Shown here: one piece after another, positions 50,143 to 58,057 of the stretch
Layout of the letters: every line of letters begins with the position of its first letter
Numbering within the stretch: the first letter of the stretch is position 1
Assembly (NCBI RefSeq): GCF_014204915.1
Contig: NZ_JACHMH010000001.1
Location: 7,527,501-7,591,500 of the forward strand
Source: Crossiella cryophila
GTDB lineage: Bacteria; Actinomycetota; Actinomycetes; Mycobacteriales; Pseudonocardiaceae
DNA length: 64,000 bases
Direction: 5' to 3'
The notes under the pieces: generated by a model
Seen by the model: only the letters and a program-made list of their open reading frames with translations
The model's database searches: none
Told to the model about the DNA's origin: nothing
Position numbers and translations under genes: made by a program

Positions 50143-51199
50143 GACCACCCGGCACCGGTTCAACCCGACCGCCCCCGCCACCGCGGTCAACACCCTGCTC
50201 ACCCGCCTGGGCCTGGGGGCACTGCCCGCCGACGGGCTGACCTCCTACGGCGGCCGCAACACCAACTGGGCAGGCACCACCGGCACCGGCGAGGCGGTGT
50301 TCGTCAAGCACTTCACCGATCCGGCCGCACTGCGGCGTGCGGTGGCCTTCGAGGAACTCTCCGCAGGCCGGATCCCCGCGCCACGCTGCCTCGGCTGGTC
50401 CGAAGTGGACGGTCTCCAGGTCTTCGAACTGCTCACCGGGTCCCGCTCCGGCGCGGAACTGGTGCAGGACGGGCTGTTCGACGAGCACCTGTCCGCACGG
50501 GCCGGATCGCTGCTGGCGCAGGTGCACAGCCTGGACGGGCCGGAGCTGGAGGCCACTCCCCCGCAGCTGCCCTCGCTGGAACTGCTGGCCGCGCTGCCGC
50601 TGGCGGTGCTGGGCGAGCTGAGCATGGCGCAGTTGCAGGCATGGGCGCTGATGCAGGAGGACGCGGCGTTCCTGGCCGCGGTGCACCGGTTGCGTGCCCT
50701 GGAGGCGGCCGCGCCGCGGGTCCCCGCGCACACCGACCTGCGGCTGGACCAGTTCGTGCTGGCCGGGGACGAGTTGCGGTTGCTGGACTGGGAGGAGTTC
50801 CGGCTGGCCGATGCCGCCCGCGATGTCGGCGCGTTCCTCGGCGAGTGGCTGTTCCAGGCCACCTTCAAGATCATGGACAGCGAGGCGCCCGAACTGCGGC
50901 ACGAGGACATCGTGCAGCGCGGGGTCACCGCCTTCCGCGGCTACCGCGGCCGCCTGGAGGCGTTCTGGCGGGCCTATCTGGACCGGCGCGGCGCGGTGGA
51001 CCCCGGATTCACCGAGCGGGCAGCGGGTTTCGCGGGCTGGCAACTGTTCGAGCGGCTGCTCAGCATCGGCCGGGAACGCTCGGTGCTCAGCCCGATCGCC
51101 CGCGCCGCCGCCGGCGTCGGCCGCACCGTGCTGCTGCACCCGCGTGCGACCACCGGCCTACTTGGACTGTCCACTTCGGACACCGAGGTGACGACATGA
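50129..51199 (+). CDS. APH-fold kinase, class V lanthipeptide LanK-like
   Basis: 356 residues of the aminoglycoside phosphotransferase/protein-kinase-like fold. Visible are the N-lobe Lys60 (AVFVKHF), the catalytic loop AHTDLRLDQFV with Asp203, and the metal-binding LLDWEEF with Asp220; all key residues remain, so it should bind ATP. In class V lanthipeptide and thioamitide clusters such a kinase phosphorylates Ser/Thr of the precursor and a HopA1-like protein then eliminates phosphate. The HopA1-like gene follows here with an ATGA overlap, which supports that role. Confidence 0.87.
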   Translation: MRSAETTRHRFNPTAPATAVNTLLTRLGLGALPADGLTSYGGRNTNWAGTTGTGEAVFVKHFTDPAALRRAVAFEELSAGRIPAPRCLGWSEVDGLQVFELLTGSRSGAELVQDGLFDEHLSARAGSLLAQVHSLDGPELEATPPQLPSLELLAALPLAVLGELSMAQLQAWALMQEDAAFLAAVHRLRALEAAAPRVPAHTDLRLDQFVLAGDELRLLDWEEFRLADAARDVGAFLGEWLFQATFKIMDSEAPELRHEDIVQRGVTAFRGYRGRLEAFWRAYLDRRGAVDPGFTERAAGFAGWQLFERLLSIGRERSVLSPIARAAAGVGRTVLLHPRATTGLLGLSTSDTEVTT

Positions 51200-52131
51200 G
51201 CCTGCCCGGCTACCTGGACCGGATCTCGGTGGACCTGGCCGATCTCTCCGCCGAGGTCTGCGGTCTGACGGTGCGCGGCCGGACCGTGCGCGAGCTGCGC
51301 GCGAAGCTGGCCGCCGCGCTGTACAACGAGATCCACACCGGCCAGACCACCTTGTCCAGCACCGAAACCCTGCCCGATCGCAGTCTGCGCGATCACGACT
51401 TCGAGCACGCGCTGGCCGGGGTGGTGCCGCACGACACCGCGCCGGTGCCCGCCGAGGTGCTGCGGGTGACCCCGGCCGGGGACGTGGTGGTGCGACTGCT
51501 CGGCGTGCGCGCCGGGGTGCCTGCCGAATCGGTGCCCGGCGGGGTGGAGCTGAACCCCGGGGACTGGATCGAGTTGGACATGCCGTCCCGGCGGCCCGCG
51601 GTCTCCGCCGGGTTCTTCCTGGTCGAGGGCTCACGCGGCGGGTTCGGCAGCGCGGCCGGGTTGCGCCGGATGTTCTTCCACGTCACCGAACCCGACGCCG
51701 CACCAGGTCTGTGGGGCGTGGTGCTCAAGGCCCTGGAGGCCCGCGGACTGCGGTACCGCGCCAAGGCGCTGTCGGTGCGCGCGGCCTACCCGCGCCGGGA
51801 CGCCGTCGTGGTCTACCTGCCCGGCGCGGAACCCCTGGTGGAACAGGAGATCGCCGCCGAACTGGACGGCTCACCCGGCCTGGGCGCCAGCACCTCCGGC
51901 TTCGCCGAACGCCTCGCCCCCGGCATCGCGCGGGCCTGGGAACCGGCCGACCCGCGGCCGGAGTACGCCTCGATGAGCTTCGGCCAGCACCGCAGCGCCG
52001 CACTGGCCGAGGCCCTACTCGGGCACGCCCGCACCCCGGAGACACCACTGGACCTGTTGCTGCGGAACAGTTTCCGCGCCGCGCGGATCAACCCGGCCGA
52101 TCCGGCCCGCAACCTGGAGGAGACAGCATGA
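51196..52131 (+). CDS. HopA1-effector-family protein, class V lanthipeptide lyase (LanY-like)
   Basis: 311 residues. The C-terminal half carries the HopA1 pattern: RRMFFHVTEP, GVVLKALEARGLRYRAKALS, YPRRDAVVVYLPGAE, APGIARAWEP and the signature SFGQHRSAALAEALL. HopA1-like proteins such as LxmY and TvaD act with the APH-like kinase as phosphothreonine/phosphoserine lyase to form dehydro-amino acids. Four-base overlaps couple it to both neighbours. Catalytic residues of this family are not firmly known to me, so none are named. Confidence 0.87.
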   Translation: MSLPGYLDRISVDLADLSAEVCGLTVRGRTVRELRAKLAAALYNEIHTGQTTLSSTETLPDRSLRDHDFEHALAGVVPHDTAPVPAEVLRVTPAGDVVVRLLGVRAGVPAESVPGGVELNPGDWIELDMPSRRPAVSAGFFLVEGSRGGFGSAAGLRRMFFHVTEPDAAPGLWGVVLKALEARGLRYRAKALSVRAAYPRRDAVVVYLPGAEPLVEQEIAAELDGSPGLGASTSGFAERLAPGIARAWEPADPRPEYASMSFGQHRSAALAEALLGHARTPETPLDLLLRNSFRAARINPADPARNLEETA

Positions 52132-52913
52132 CCCAGACCAGCGAGGCGGCCTTCGCCTCGATCGACCAGCTCGCCTACGCCGGGATGTACGGCGACCAGA
52201 CCGCGCCGGTCTACGACCTGATGTACCCCTCCGGCCCCAACGACGAGGAGTGCGCGGACTTCGTGGCCGGTCTGCTGCCCGCCGGGGCCTCGGTGCTGGA
52301 ACTGGGCGTGGGCACCGGACGGCTGGCGGTTCCGCTGGTGGACAAGGGTTTCCGCGTGCACGGCGTGGACGCCTCCCAGGGCATGCTGGCCAAGCTGGCC
52401 GAACGCGATCCGGAAGGCCGGGTCGGCGTCACGCACGCCACCTTCACCGACTACCGGCTCGACGAGCGCTTCGACCTGGTGCTGGGCTCCTTCAACGCAC
52501 TGTGCCTGCTGCAAAGTTCGGACGACCAGGTCGCCGCACTGCGCAACGCCCGCGCGCACCTGGCCCCCGGCGGCCGGGTGGTGCTGGAGACCTTCGAACC
52601 GGCGAAGTTCCACTCCCAGCAGCAGACCGAGATGAACACCTACCCGCTGGGTCCGAACTCGGTGGTCATCGAGTCGATGAAGACCGTGCGCGCCCTGCAG
52701 CTGATCTTCCTGACCACCTCGATCTTCGACGAGAGCAGCAAGCCCGAGGTCGCGGTGACCTTCCTGCGCTACATCTGGCCGGGGGAGCTGGACCAGATGG
52801 CCGCGCGGGCCGGACTGCGCCTGGTGGAGCGGTTCGCGGGCTGGAAGCGTCAGGCCGTCGACGACGGCGCCGCGGTGTACGTCTCGGTGTTCGAGGCGGA
52901 CGACCAGGCGTGA
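52128..52913 (+). CDS. SAM-dependent methyltransferase (right arm of the lanthipeptide cluster)
   Basis: 261 residues. The N-terminal YDLMYPSGPNDEECADFVAG block precedes motif I VLELGVGTGRLAVPLVDKGF, then VHGVDASQGML, the FDLVLGSFNALCLLQSSDDQ motif and LAPGGRVVLETFEP. The ATG overlaps the HopA1-like gene stop, with GGAGGAGACAGC in front. Placement between the lyase and protease genes suggests N-terminal N,N-dimethylation of the peptide, the usual tailoring in class V products. This is inference. Confidence 0.88.
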   Translation: MTQTSEAAFASIDQLAYAGMYGDQTAPVYDLMYPSGPNDEECADFVAGLLPAGASVLELGVGTGRLAVPLVDKGFRVHGVDASQGMLAKLAERDPEGRVGVTHATFTDYRLDERFDLVLGSFNALCLLQSSDDQVAALRNARAHLAPGGRVVLETFEPAKFHSQQQTEMNTYPLGPNSVVIESMKTVRALQLIFLTTSIFDESSKPEVAVTFLRYIWPGELDQMAARAGLRLVERFAGWKRQAVDDGAAVYVSVFEADDQA

Positions 52914-54085
52914 CCCGGTTGCCCAACGGTCTGACCGTGCTGCTGGACCCGGCCGCCCGGCCGGGTCTGACCGCGGTCGCGCTCACCGTCGCCGCGGGCT
53001 CCGGCGCCGACCCACCCGGTCGCCACGGTCTCGCGCACGTGGTGGAACACCTGATGTTCCAACGGGAATCGGCCTTCGCCGACCGGGTGGAAGGCTGGGG
53101 CGGATCCAGCAACGCCACCACCCACCGCGACCTCACCCTGTTCCACACCGTGCTGCCCGACGAGGCCCTGCCCGGCCTGCTCGCCCTGGAGGCCAGGCGA
53201 CTGCGCGAACTCGGCACCGACGGCCTGGCAGCCGAGTTGCCGGTGGTGGTCGAGGAGATCCGCGGGATCCTGGCCCGCACCCGGGGCGGCTTCCCGTGGC
53301 GACCGCTGTCCAGGGCACTGCTGTCCCGGCCCGATTGGCTTGACCCGTATGGCGAACCGGCCGAGGTGGCCGAGGTGACGGCCGCCGACTGCCAGGCGTT
53401 CATCACCACCCACTACCGGCCGGAAAACCTCACGCTGACCATCTCGGGCAGCTTCGACGCCGACCGGATCCTGGCCCTGATCGAGGCGGAGTTCGCCGAC
53501 CTGCCCACCCGAAGTCCCGCCACACCAACAACTTTCGCCGCCGAGCCGACTCCGGCCGCCATCCCGCTCGCCCCGGACCAGCTCGCGATCGGCTACGTCC
53601 TGCCCGCCGATCCCGCCGAGTACCTCGCGACCGTGCTGCTGGCCGCCATCCTCACCGGCAGCCGGATCCCCGCCCTGGTCCGCTCCGGCGGCCCGGTGCT
53701 GGCCGCCACCTTCGAAACCGGCTACCAGGGCCGTTTCCTGGAACACCATGCCCCGGATCTGGCCGCCGGCCGGATCCGCCGCCGCCCCGGCGCGACCGCC
53801 GCCGAGGCCGTGGCCGCCCTGGAGGCCGAGGTGCACCGGATCGCGGTGTCCGGCCCCGAGGCCGCCGAGTACCACCGCGCGGTCAACCGGCTCCTGCTGA
53901 ACCACCACCAGGAGCAGGACCACGTGCTCAGCCGGGTGCGGCACCTGGCCCGGCGTCAGGTGCTGGGCACCGCGCCGCTGCCGGGATCACTGGCCGGTCT
54001 GAGCCCCGACGCTGTCCGTGCGGCCGCCGCCGCACTGGGCGGCCACGGCCGGACAGTGCTGTCCGGCGAGGAAGGACCGTCGTGA
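52910..54085 (+). CDS. M16-family zinc peptidase, catalytic subunit
   Basis: 391 residues. The inverted zinc motif HVVEH (His43, Glu46, His47) and the distal acidic ligand in PVVVEEIRG (Glu115/116) mark an active M16 peptidase. The RLPNGLTVLLDP start and WGGSSNATTHRDLTLFHTVL block are typical. The GTG overlaps the methyltransferase stop. It pairs with the next gene product, as in two-subunit M16B enzymes. Removal of the precursor leader is the likely task, because the exporter lacks a C39 protease domain. Confidence 0.92.
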   Translation: MTRLPNGLTVLLDPAARPGLTAVALTVAAGSGADPPGRHGLAHVVEHLMFQRESAFADRVEGWGGSSNATTHRDLTLFHTVLPDEALPGLLALEARRLRELGTDGLAAELPVVVEEIRGILARTRGGFPWRPLSRALLSRPDWLDPYGEPAEVAEVTAADCQAFITTHYRPENLTLTISGSFDADRILALIEAEFADLPTRSPATPTTFAAEPTPAAIPLAPDQLAIGYVLPADPAEYLATVLLAAILTGSRIPALVRSGGPVLAATFETGYQGRFLEHHAPDLAAGRIRRRPGATAAEAVAALEAEVHRIAVSGPEAAEYHRAVNRLLLNHHQEQDHVLSRVRHLARRQVLGTAPLPGSLAGLSPDAVRAAAAALGGHGRTVLSGEEGPS

Positions 54086-55266
54086 GTGGACTGTCCACAT
54101 CGGAGGAGATCCGGCTACCCAATGGGTTGCGACTGCTCACCATCCCGGAGCGGCGCATCCCGGTGGCCGAGGTCCGCCTGGTCATCCCGTTCGCCAGGGT
54201 CGGTCCGGAGGCGGCCTCCCTTGACCTGCTGGCCGCCTGCCTGCTCACCGGCGCCCGCGACCGGGACCGGAACGCCTTCGCCGAGGCCGTGGCCGACTGC
54301 GGTGGCCGCCTGGACGTGCTGGTCGGCCCGGAGGAGCTGACCCTGTCCGGCAGCGTGCTGTGCACCGGCCTGCCCCAGCTGCTGCGGCTGCTGCACGAGG
54401 TCCTGGTCGCCCCCTGCTACACCGCGGCCGAACTGAACCACGCCTGGGCCAGGGCCGCGAACACCGTGCCCGGCCCACGCACCCAGGCCCAGCGCGCCCT
54501 GCTGTCCCAACGCTTCCTGAACCACCCCCTGGCCACCGACCCGGCCAACGCCCGGCCACCCGCGACCACACCCGAGGACCTGCGCCGGGTGCACCAGGCC
54601 GTGCTCACCCCACAGGAGGCCGTGCTGGTGCTGGCCGGATCGGTCGGTCCCGCCGAGATCGCCCTGGCCACCGAACTCTTCGGCTGCTGGCAGGGCCCGC
54701 CCACCCGGTATTCGGTGCCGCCACTGCGTTACCGCGAGTCCACCGAGATCACCGGCGAGGCCGGGACCGGCCTGATCCTGCTGGCCGCCCCCGCCGTCGA
54801 CTCCACCGATCCGCGCTGTGCCGCACTGGACGTGGCCAACCAGGTCTTCGGCGGCCTCACCAGTTCCCGGCTGATGCGCAGGCTGCGCGCCGAACTCGGC
54901 CTGGTCTACTCGGCCACCTCGACCTTCCAGGTGAGCCGCGGCGGCAGCTGGCTGTTGCTGGACACCACCGGCGCCCCGGCCTCCGTGCCACGCATTGTCA
55001 CCGAGATCCGGGCCCTGCTGACCGGTTTCACGCCAACGCCGGACGAGTTCGAGCAGGCCCGCCAGTACGCGATCGGGATGACCAGGCTCGGCGTGGCCAG
55101 CCTGGCCGACCTGGCCACCGCCGCGGCCGGGTACGCCGTCTACGGTCTGAGCACGCGCTGGCTGCTGACCTACCCGGACCAGTTGCACGCCCTGACCCTG
55201 GCCGAGGTGGCCGCGGCGGCCGAGGAATTCCTGCGCCCACACTGTTTCACCGGAGTCACCGCCTGA
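54082..55266 (+). CDS. M16-family peptidase-like subunit lacking the zinc motif
   Basis: 394 residues with the M16 fold but no HxxEH at the N-terminus (the region reads LDLLAACLLTGARDRDRNAF). The C-terminal substrate-binding block is kept: FGGLTSSRLMRRLRAELGLV, then YSATSTFQVSRGG, the R/Y motif of the non-catalytic subunit. It should form a heterodimer with the zinc-bearing subunit encoded just upstream (GTGA overlap). It is the last gene of the eight-gene rightward lanthipeptide operon. Confidence 0.9.
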   Translation: MSGLSTSEEIRLPNGLRLLTIPERRIPVAEVRLVIPFARVGPEAASLDLLAACLLTGARDRDRNAFAEAVADCGGRLDVLVGPEELTLSGSVLCTGLPQLLRLLHEVLVAPCYTAAELNHAWARAANTVPGPRTQAQRALLSQRFLNHPLATDPANARPPATTPEDLRRVHQAVLTPQEAVLVLAGSVGPAEIALATELFGCWQGPPTRYSVPPLRYRESTEITGEAGTGLILLAAPAVDSTDPRCAALDVANQVFGGLTSSRLMRRLRAELGLVYSATSTFQVSRGGSWLLLDTTGAPASVPRIVTEIRALLTGFTPTPDEFEQARQYAIGMTRLGVASLADLATAAAGYAVYGLSTRWLLTYPDQLHALTLAEVAAAAEEFLRPHCFTGVTA

Positions 55267-55295
55267 TTGTCGGTGCCCTGGCTAGGGTGGGGATC

Positions 55296-55775
55296 GTGAC
55301 CGAGGAAACGAAACAGGTGTCGGTATCGCGGCGGATCGCCGCCCCGGCGGCTGAGATCTTCCGCGTGCTGGCCGAACCACGGCGGCACGTGGAACTGGAC
55401 GCCTCCCGCATGCTCCGCGAGGCCGTGTTCGAGGGGGCGATCTCCGATGTCGGCCAGGTCTTCACCATGAAGATGTACTACAAGCCCTTCGGCGACTACC
55501 AGATGGACAACCACGTGGTGGCCTTCGAGCCGGACCAGCGCATTGGCTGGCAGCCGGTCGCCGGTCACGGCCACCCGGAGCCGGGCAGCTCCTGGGGACA
55601 GCGGTGGATCTTCGAGCTGAGCCCCGACGGCCCGGATGCCACCGTGGTGACCCAGATCTTCGACCTCACCGACATGGCCGAGCAGCACCGCGCCTCGATC
55701 GGTCAGGGCGAGACCTGGCTGCCCGGCATGACCAAGACCCTGGAACGCCTCGACACCCTGTGCACCAGCGGCTGA
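55296..55775 (+). CDS. SRPBCC-family protein (START/Bet v1-like)
   Basis: 159 residues. The pattern VSRRIAAPAAEIFRVLAEPR at the start, a central WQPVAGHGHPEPGSSWGQRW, and a C-terminal helix ending LPGMTKTLERLDTL indicate the polyketide-cyclase/SRPBCC fold with a hydrophobic ligand pocket. The GTG at 55296 follows GGTGGGGATC. It starts 29 bases after the M16 pair, so it may be read through from the lanthipeptide operon, but a functional link is not shown. Confidence 0.85.
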   Translation: MTEETKQVSVSRRIAAPAAEIFRVLAEPRRHVELDASRMLREAVFEGAISDVGQVFTMKMYYKPFGDYQMDNHVVAFEPDQRIGWQPVAGHGHPEPGSSWGQRWIFELSPDGPDATVVTQIFDLTDMAEQHRASIGQGETWLPGMTKTLERLDTLCTSG

Positions 55776-55796
55776 ACTCCTGACCGCCGCGGGTGC

Positions 55797-56600
55797 TCAG
55801 CCGGTGTGCGCCGCCACGGCGTCGATGATCCGCGGCCAGAGCACCCGCGGCCGGTCGTGCCCCATGTCCGGGATCAGCAGCAACTCCGCCCCCGGCACCA
55901 GTTCCGCAGTGCGCCGCCCGCCACTGGGGTCGATCAGCGTGTCGTCCAGGCCGTGGATCACCAGTGTCGGCACCTGGAGCTTGGCCAGGTCCGCCGCGCG
56001 GGAACCGCTGAGGATCATCGCGCCGAGCTGGCGGCCGACCCCGGCCGGGTAGTAGGCGCGGTCGTATGCCTCGGCCGCCTTCGCCCGCAACAGCGCGGCG
56101 TCGCCGTGCCGCCGGGAGGCCCACACCAGGTCCCGCTCGGCCGCGGCGATGTGCGCCTCGCGCTCGGCAGGCCGCGGGCTGAACAGCACCGCGCGGGCCT
56201 CGGGGGTGGGCTGGCCGTACTCCTTCTCCCCGGTCGAGGACATCATCGAGGTCAGCGTCAGCACCCGGTCCGGGCTGGTGATGGCCATGGTCTGGGCGAT
56301 CATGCCGCCCATCGAGGCGCCGAAGACGTGCGCGCGGTCGATGCCGAGCGCGGTGAGTAGGCCCAGCCCGTCCGCGGCCATGTCGACCGGGTGGTCGTCG
56401 AACCTGGTGGACAGCCCGCAGTCGCGGTTGTCGTAGCGGATCACGTACCGGCCGCGCCCGGCCAGCTCCCGGCAGAAGTCCGCCTCCCAGGACAGCAGCT
56501 GCGCGCCGAAGCCCATCACCAGCAGGATCGGGGCGTCACCGGGGTCGCCGAAGGTCTCGTAGGCGATGGACACCCCCGGCGACACGTCAATGATCGACAT
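55797..56600 (-). CDS. Alpha/beta-fold hydrolase
   Basis: 267 residues from the ATG at 56600. It has the RYDNRDCGLSTRFDD block of the aclacinomycin-methylesterase (RdmC)/EstX-like group, the elbow FGASMGGM with Ser96, IHGLDDTLIDPSGG with the acid, and PDMGHDRPR with the His. Relatives hydrolyse esters of polyketides or lipids; the substrate here is unknown. It converges on the SRPBCC gene. Confidence 0.9.
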   Translation of the reverse strand: MSIIDVSPGVSIAYETFGDPGDAPILLVMGFGAQLLSWEADFCRELAGRGRYVIRYDNRDCGLSTRFDDHPVDMAADGLGLLTALGIDRAHVFGASMGGMIAQTMAITSPDRVLTLTSMMSSTGEKEYGQPTPEARAVLFSPRPAEREAHIAAAERDLVWASRRHGDAALLRAKAAEAYDRAYYPAGVGRQLGAMILSGSRAADLAKLQVPTLVIHGLDDTLIDPSGGRRTAELVPGAELLLIPDMGHDRPRVLWPRIIDAVAAHTG

Positions 56601-56718
56601 GCCCGGAGCCTGCCGGCACCGGCGCGGCGGCGCATTCCGGTTTCCACAACCAGCCGTTGTGGATCTGGGCGTGTCGGTTGTTTGCGCCATCGGGCGGGCG
56701 CTGGCTTGGATCTCCCCC

Positions 56719-57966
56719 GTGCGGACATCACTGGGGCGGGAGTTCGGCTGGCTGTGGGCCTCCTTCGCGGTCAGCTCACTCGGCAGCCGCCTCGCCATCC
56801 AGGCCTTCCCACTGGTCGCCCTGCTGGTGCTGGACGCCGGGACGGCGCAGGTGTCCGTACTGGCCGCGGCGGGCCTGGCGGCCGGGGCGGTGCTGGGGAT
56901 CCCGCTGGGACCGTGGGTGGAGTTCCGGCGTAAACGCTCGGTGCTGATCGGCGCGGACCTGCTCCGCTGCACGGCCCTGCTGAGCGTGCCCGCGGCCTAT
57001 GCGCTGGGGTGGCTGGGTTTCACCCAACTGCTGGTGGTGTCGATGGTGACCGCGGTCGCCGACATCGCCGCCCGATCGGCCAGCGGCGCCTGGCTGAAAC
57101 AACTGGTGCGCCGCGAGGACCTGGTGCACGCCACCGGCCGCCTGGAAGCCACCACCTGGACCACCACCACCCTGGGTCCGCCACTGGGTGGACTGGCCAT
57201 CGCGGCGTTCGGCCCGATGGCCACCCTGGTCGCCGACGCGGTCAGCTACCTGCTGTCGGCGGCGGGCATCCGGGCCGCCGGTGGACGGGAGCGGCCACCG
57301 GAGCGCGCCGCCACCTCCCGGTCCGGGGAGTTGCTCGCCGGATGGCGGCACATCTGGCACCACCCCGGGCTGAAGTTGTTGCTGGGCAACACGATCCTGA
57401 CCAACGGCCTGATCATGGCCACCGCCCCGCTGGCCCTGGTGCTCATGGTGCGGGAGCTGGGTTTCACCCTCTGGGAGTACGGCCTGGCCTTCGCCCTGCC
57501 CTGTCTGGGCGGCCTGCTCGGCGCGCGACTGGCACCCCGGCTGGTGACCCGGTTCGGCACGGCGCGGGTGCTGCGGGTGGCCGGGGTGGCCCGGGTCTGC
57601 TGGCCGGTCGGCCTGGTGCTGGTCGGACCGGGCCTGCCGGGCCTGCTGCTGGTGATCGCGGTCCAGTTCGGGCTGGTGACCTGCATGGGCGTGTTCAACC
57701 CGGTGTTCGCGGCCTACCGGCTCGCGGAGGTCCCGACCGATCGGTCGGCACGGGTGCTGGCGGCGTGGACGGTGAGCGGCAACCTGACGGTGGCGGGGCT
57801 GACCGCGTTGTGGGGGGTGCTGGCGGGGTTCACCGGGGCGCGGGTGGCGATCGGGATCGCGGGGGTGCTGATCCTGGCGACGCCACTGTTGTTGCCGCGG
57901 GCCGAACGTGTGACCGTCTGCTGCCGACCGCCCTCGGGGTCGTGTTCTTCACGTTCACCGCGCTGA
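56719..57966 (+). CDS. MFS transporter (drug-efflux-like)
   Basis: About 415 residues with 10-12 membrane segments. The N-terminal WLWASFAVSSLGSRLAIQAF and the loop WVEFRRKRSVLIGADLLRCT are typical of the MFS_3/enterobactin-exporter-like group. The start is uncertain: a GTG at 56719 gives a normal N-terminus, and upstream in-frame starts exist but lack ribosome-binding sites. The C-terminal 18 residues are Cys/Ser/Arg-rich and may be a frame tail. Likely a proton-coupled exporter; substrate unknown. Confidence 0.85.
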   Translation: MRTSLGREFGWLWASFAVSSLGSRLAIQAFPLVALLVLDAGTAQVSVLAAAGLAAGAVLGIPLGPWVEFRRKRSVLIGADLLRCTALLSVPAAYALGWLGFTQLLVVSMVTAVADIAARSASGAWLKQLVRREDLVHATGRLEATTWTTTTLGPPLGGLAIAAFGPMATLVADAVSYLLSAAGIRAAGGRERPPERAATSRSGELLAGWRHIWHHPGLKLLLGNTILTNGLIMATAPLALVLMVRELGFTLWEYGLAFALPCLGGLLGARLAPRLVTRFGTARVLRVAGVARVCWPVGLVLVGPGLPGLLLVIAVQFGLVTCMGVFNPVFAAYRLAEVPTDRSARVLAAWTVSGNLTVAGLTALWGVLAGFTGARVAIGIAGVLILATPLLLPRAERVTVCCRPPSGSCSSRSPR

Positions 57967-58019
57967 TGTGGGTCTCGGTGGCGGCGTTCTGGTCCCACCG
58001 CTCCTACCGAAGGTGAGCC

Positions 58020-58050
58020 CCCGCTGTGCCGGACGAACCGGCACAGCGGG
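58020..58050. terminator. Bidirectional hairpin terminator
   Basis: CCCGCTGTGCCGG (58020-58032) pairs perfectly over 13 bp with CCGGCACAGCGGG (58038-58050), five-base loop, between the convergent MFS and PaaN-like genes. Confidence 0.85.
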
Positions 58051-58057
58051 AGATCGA

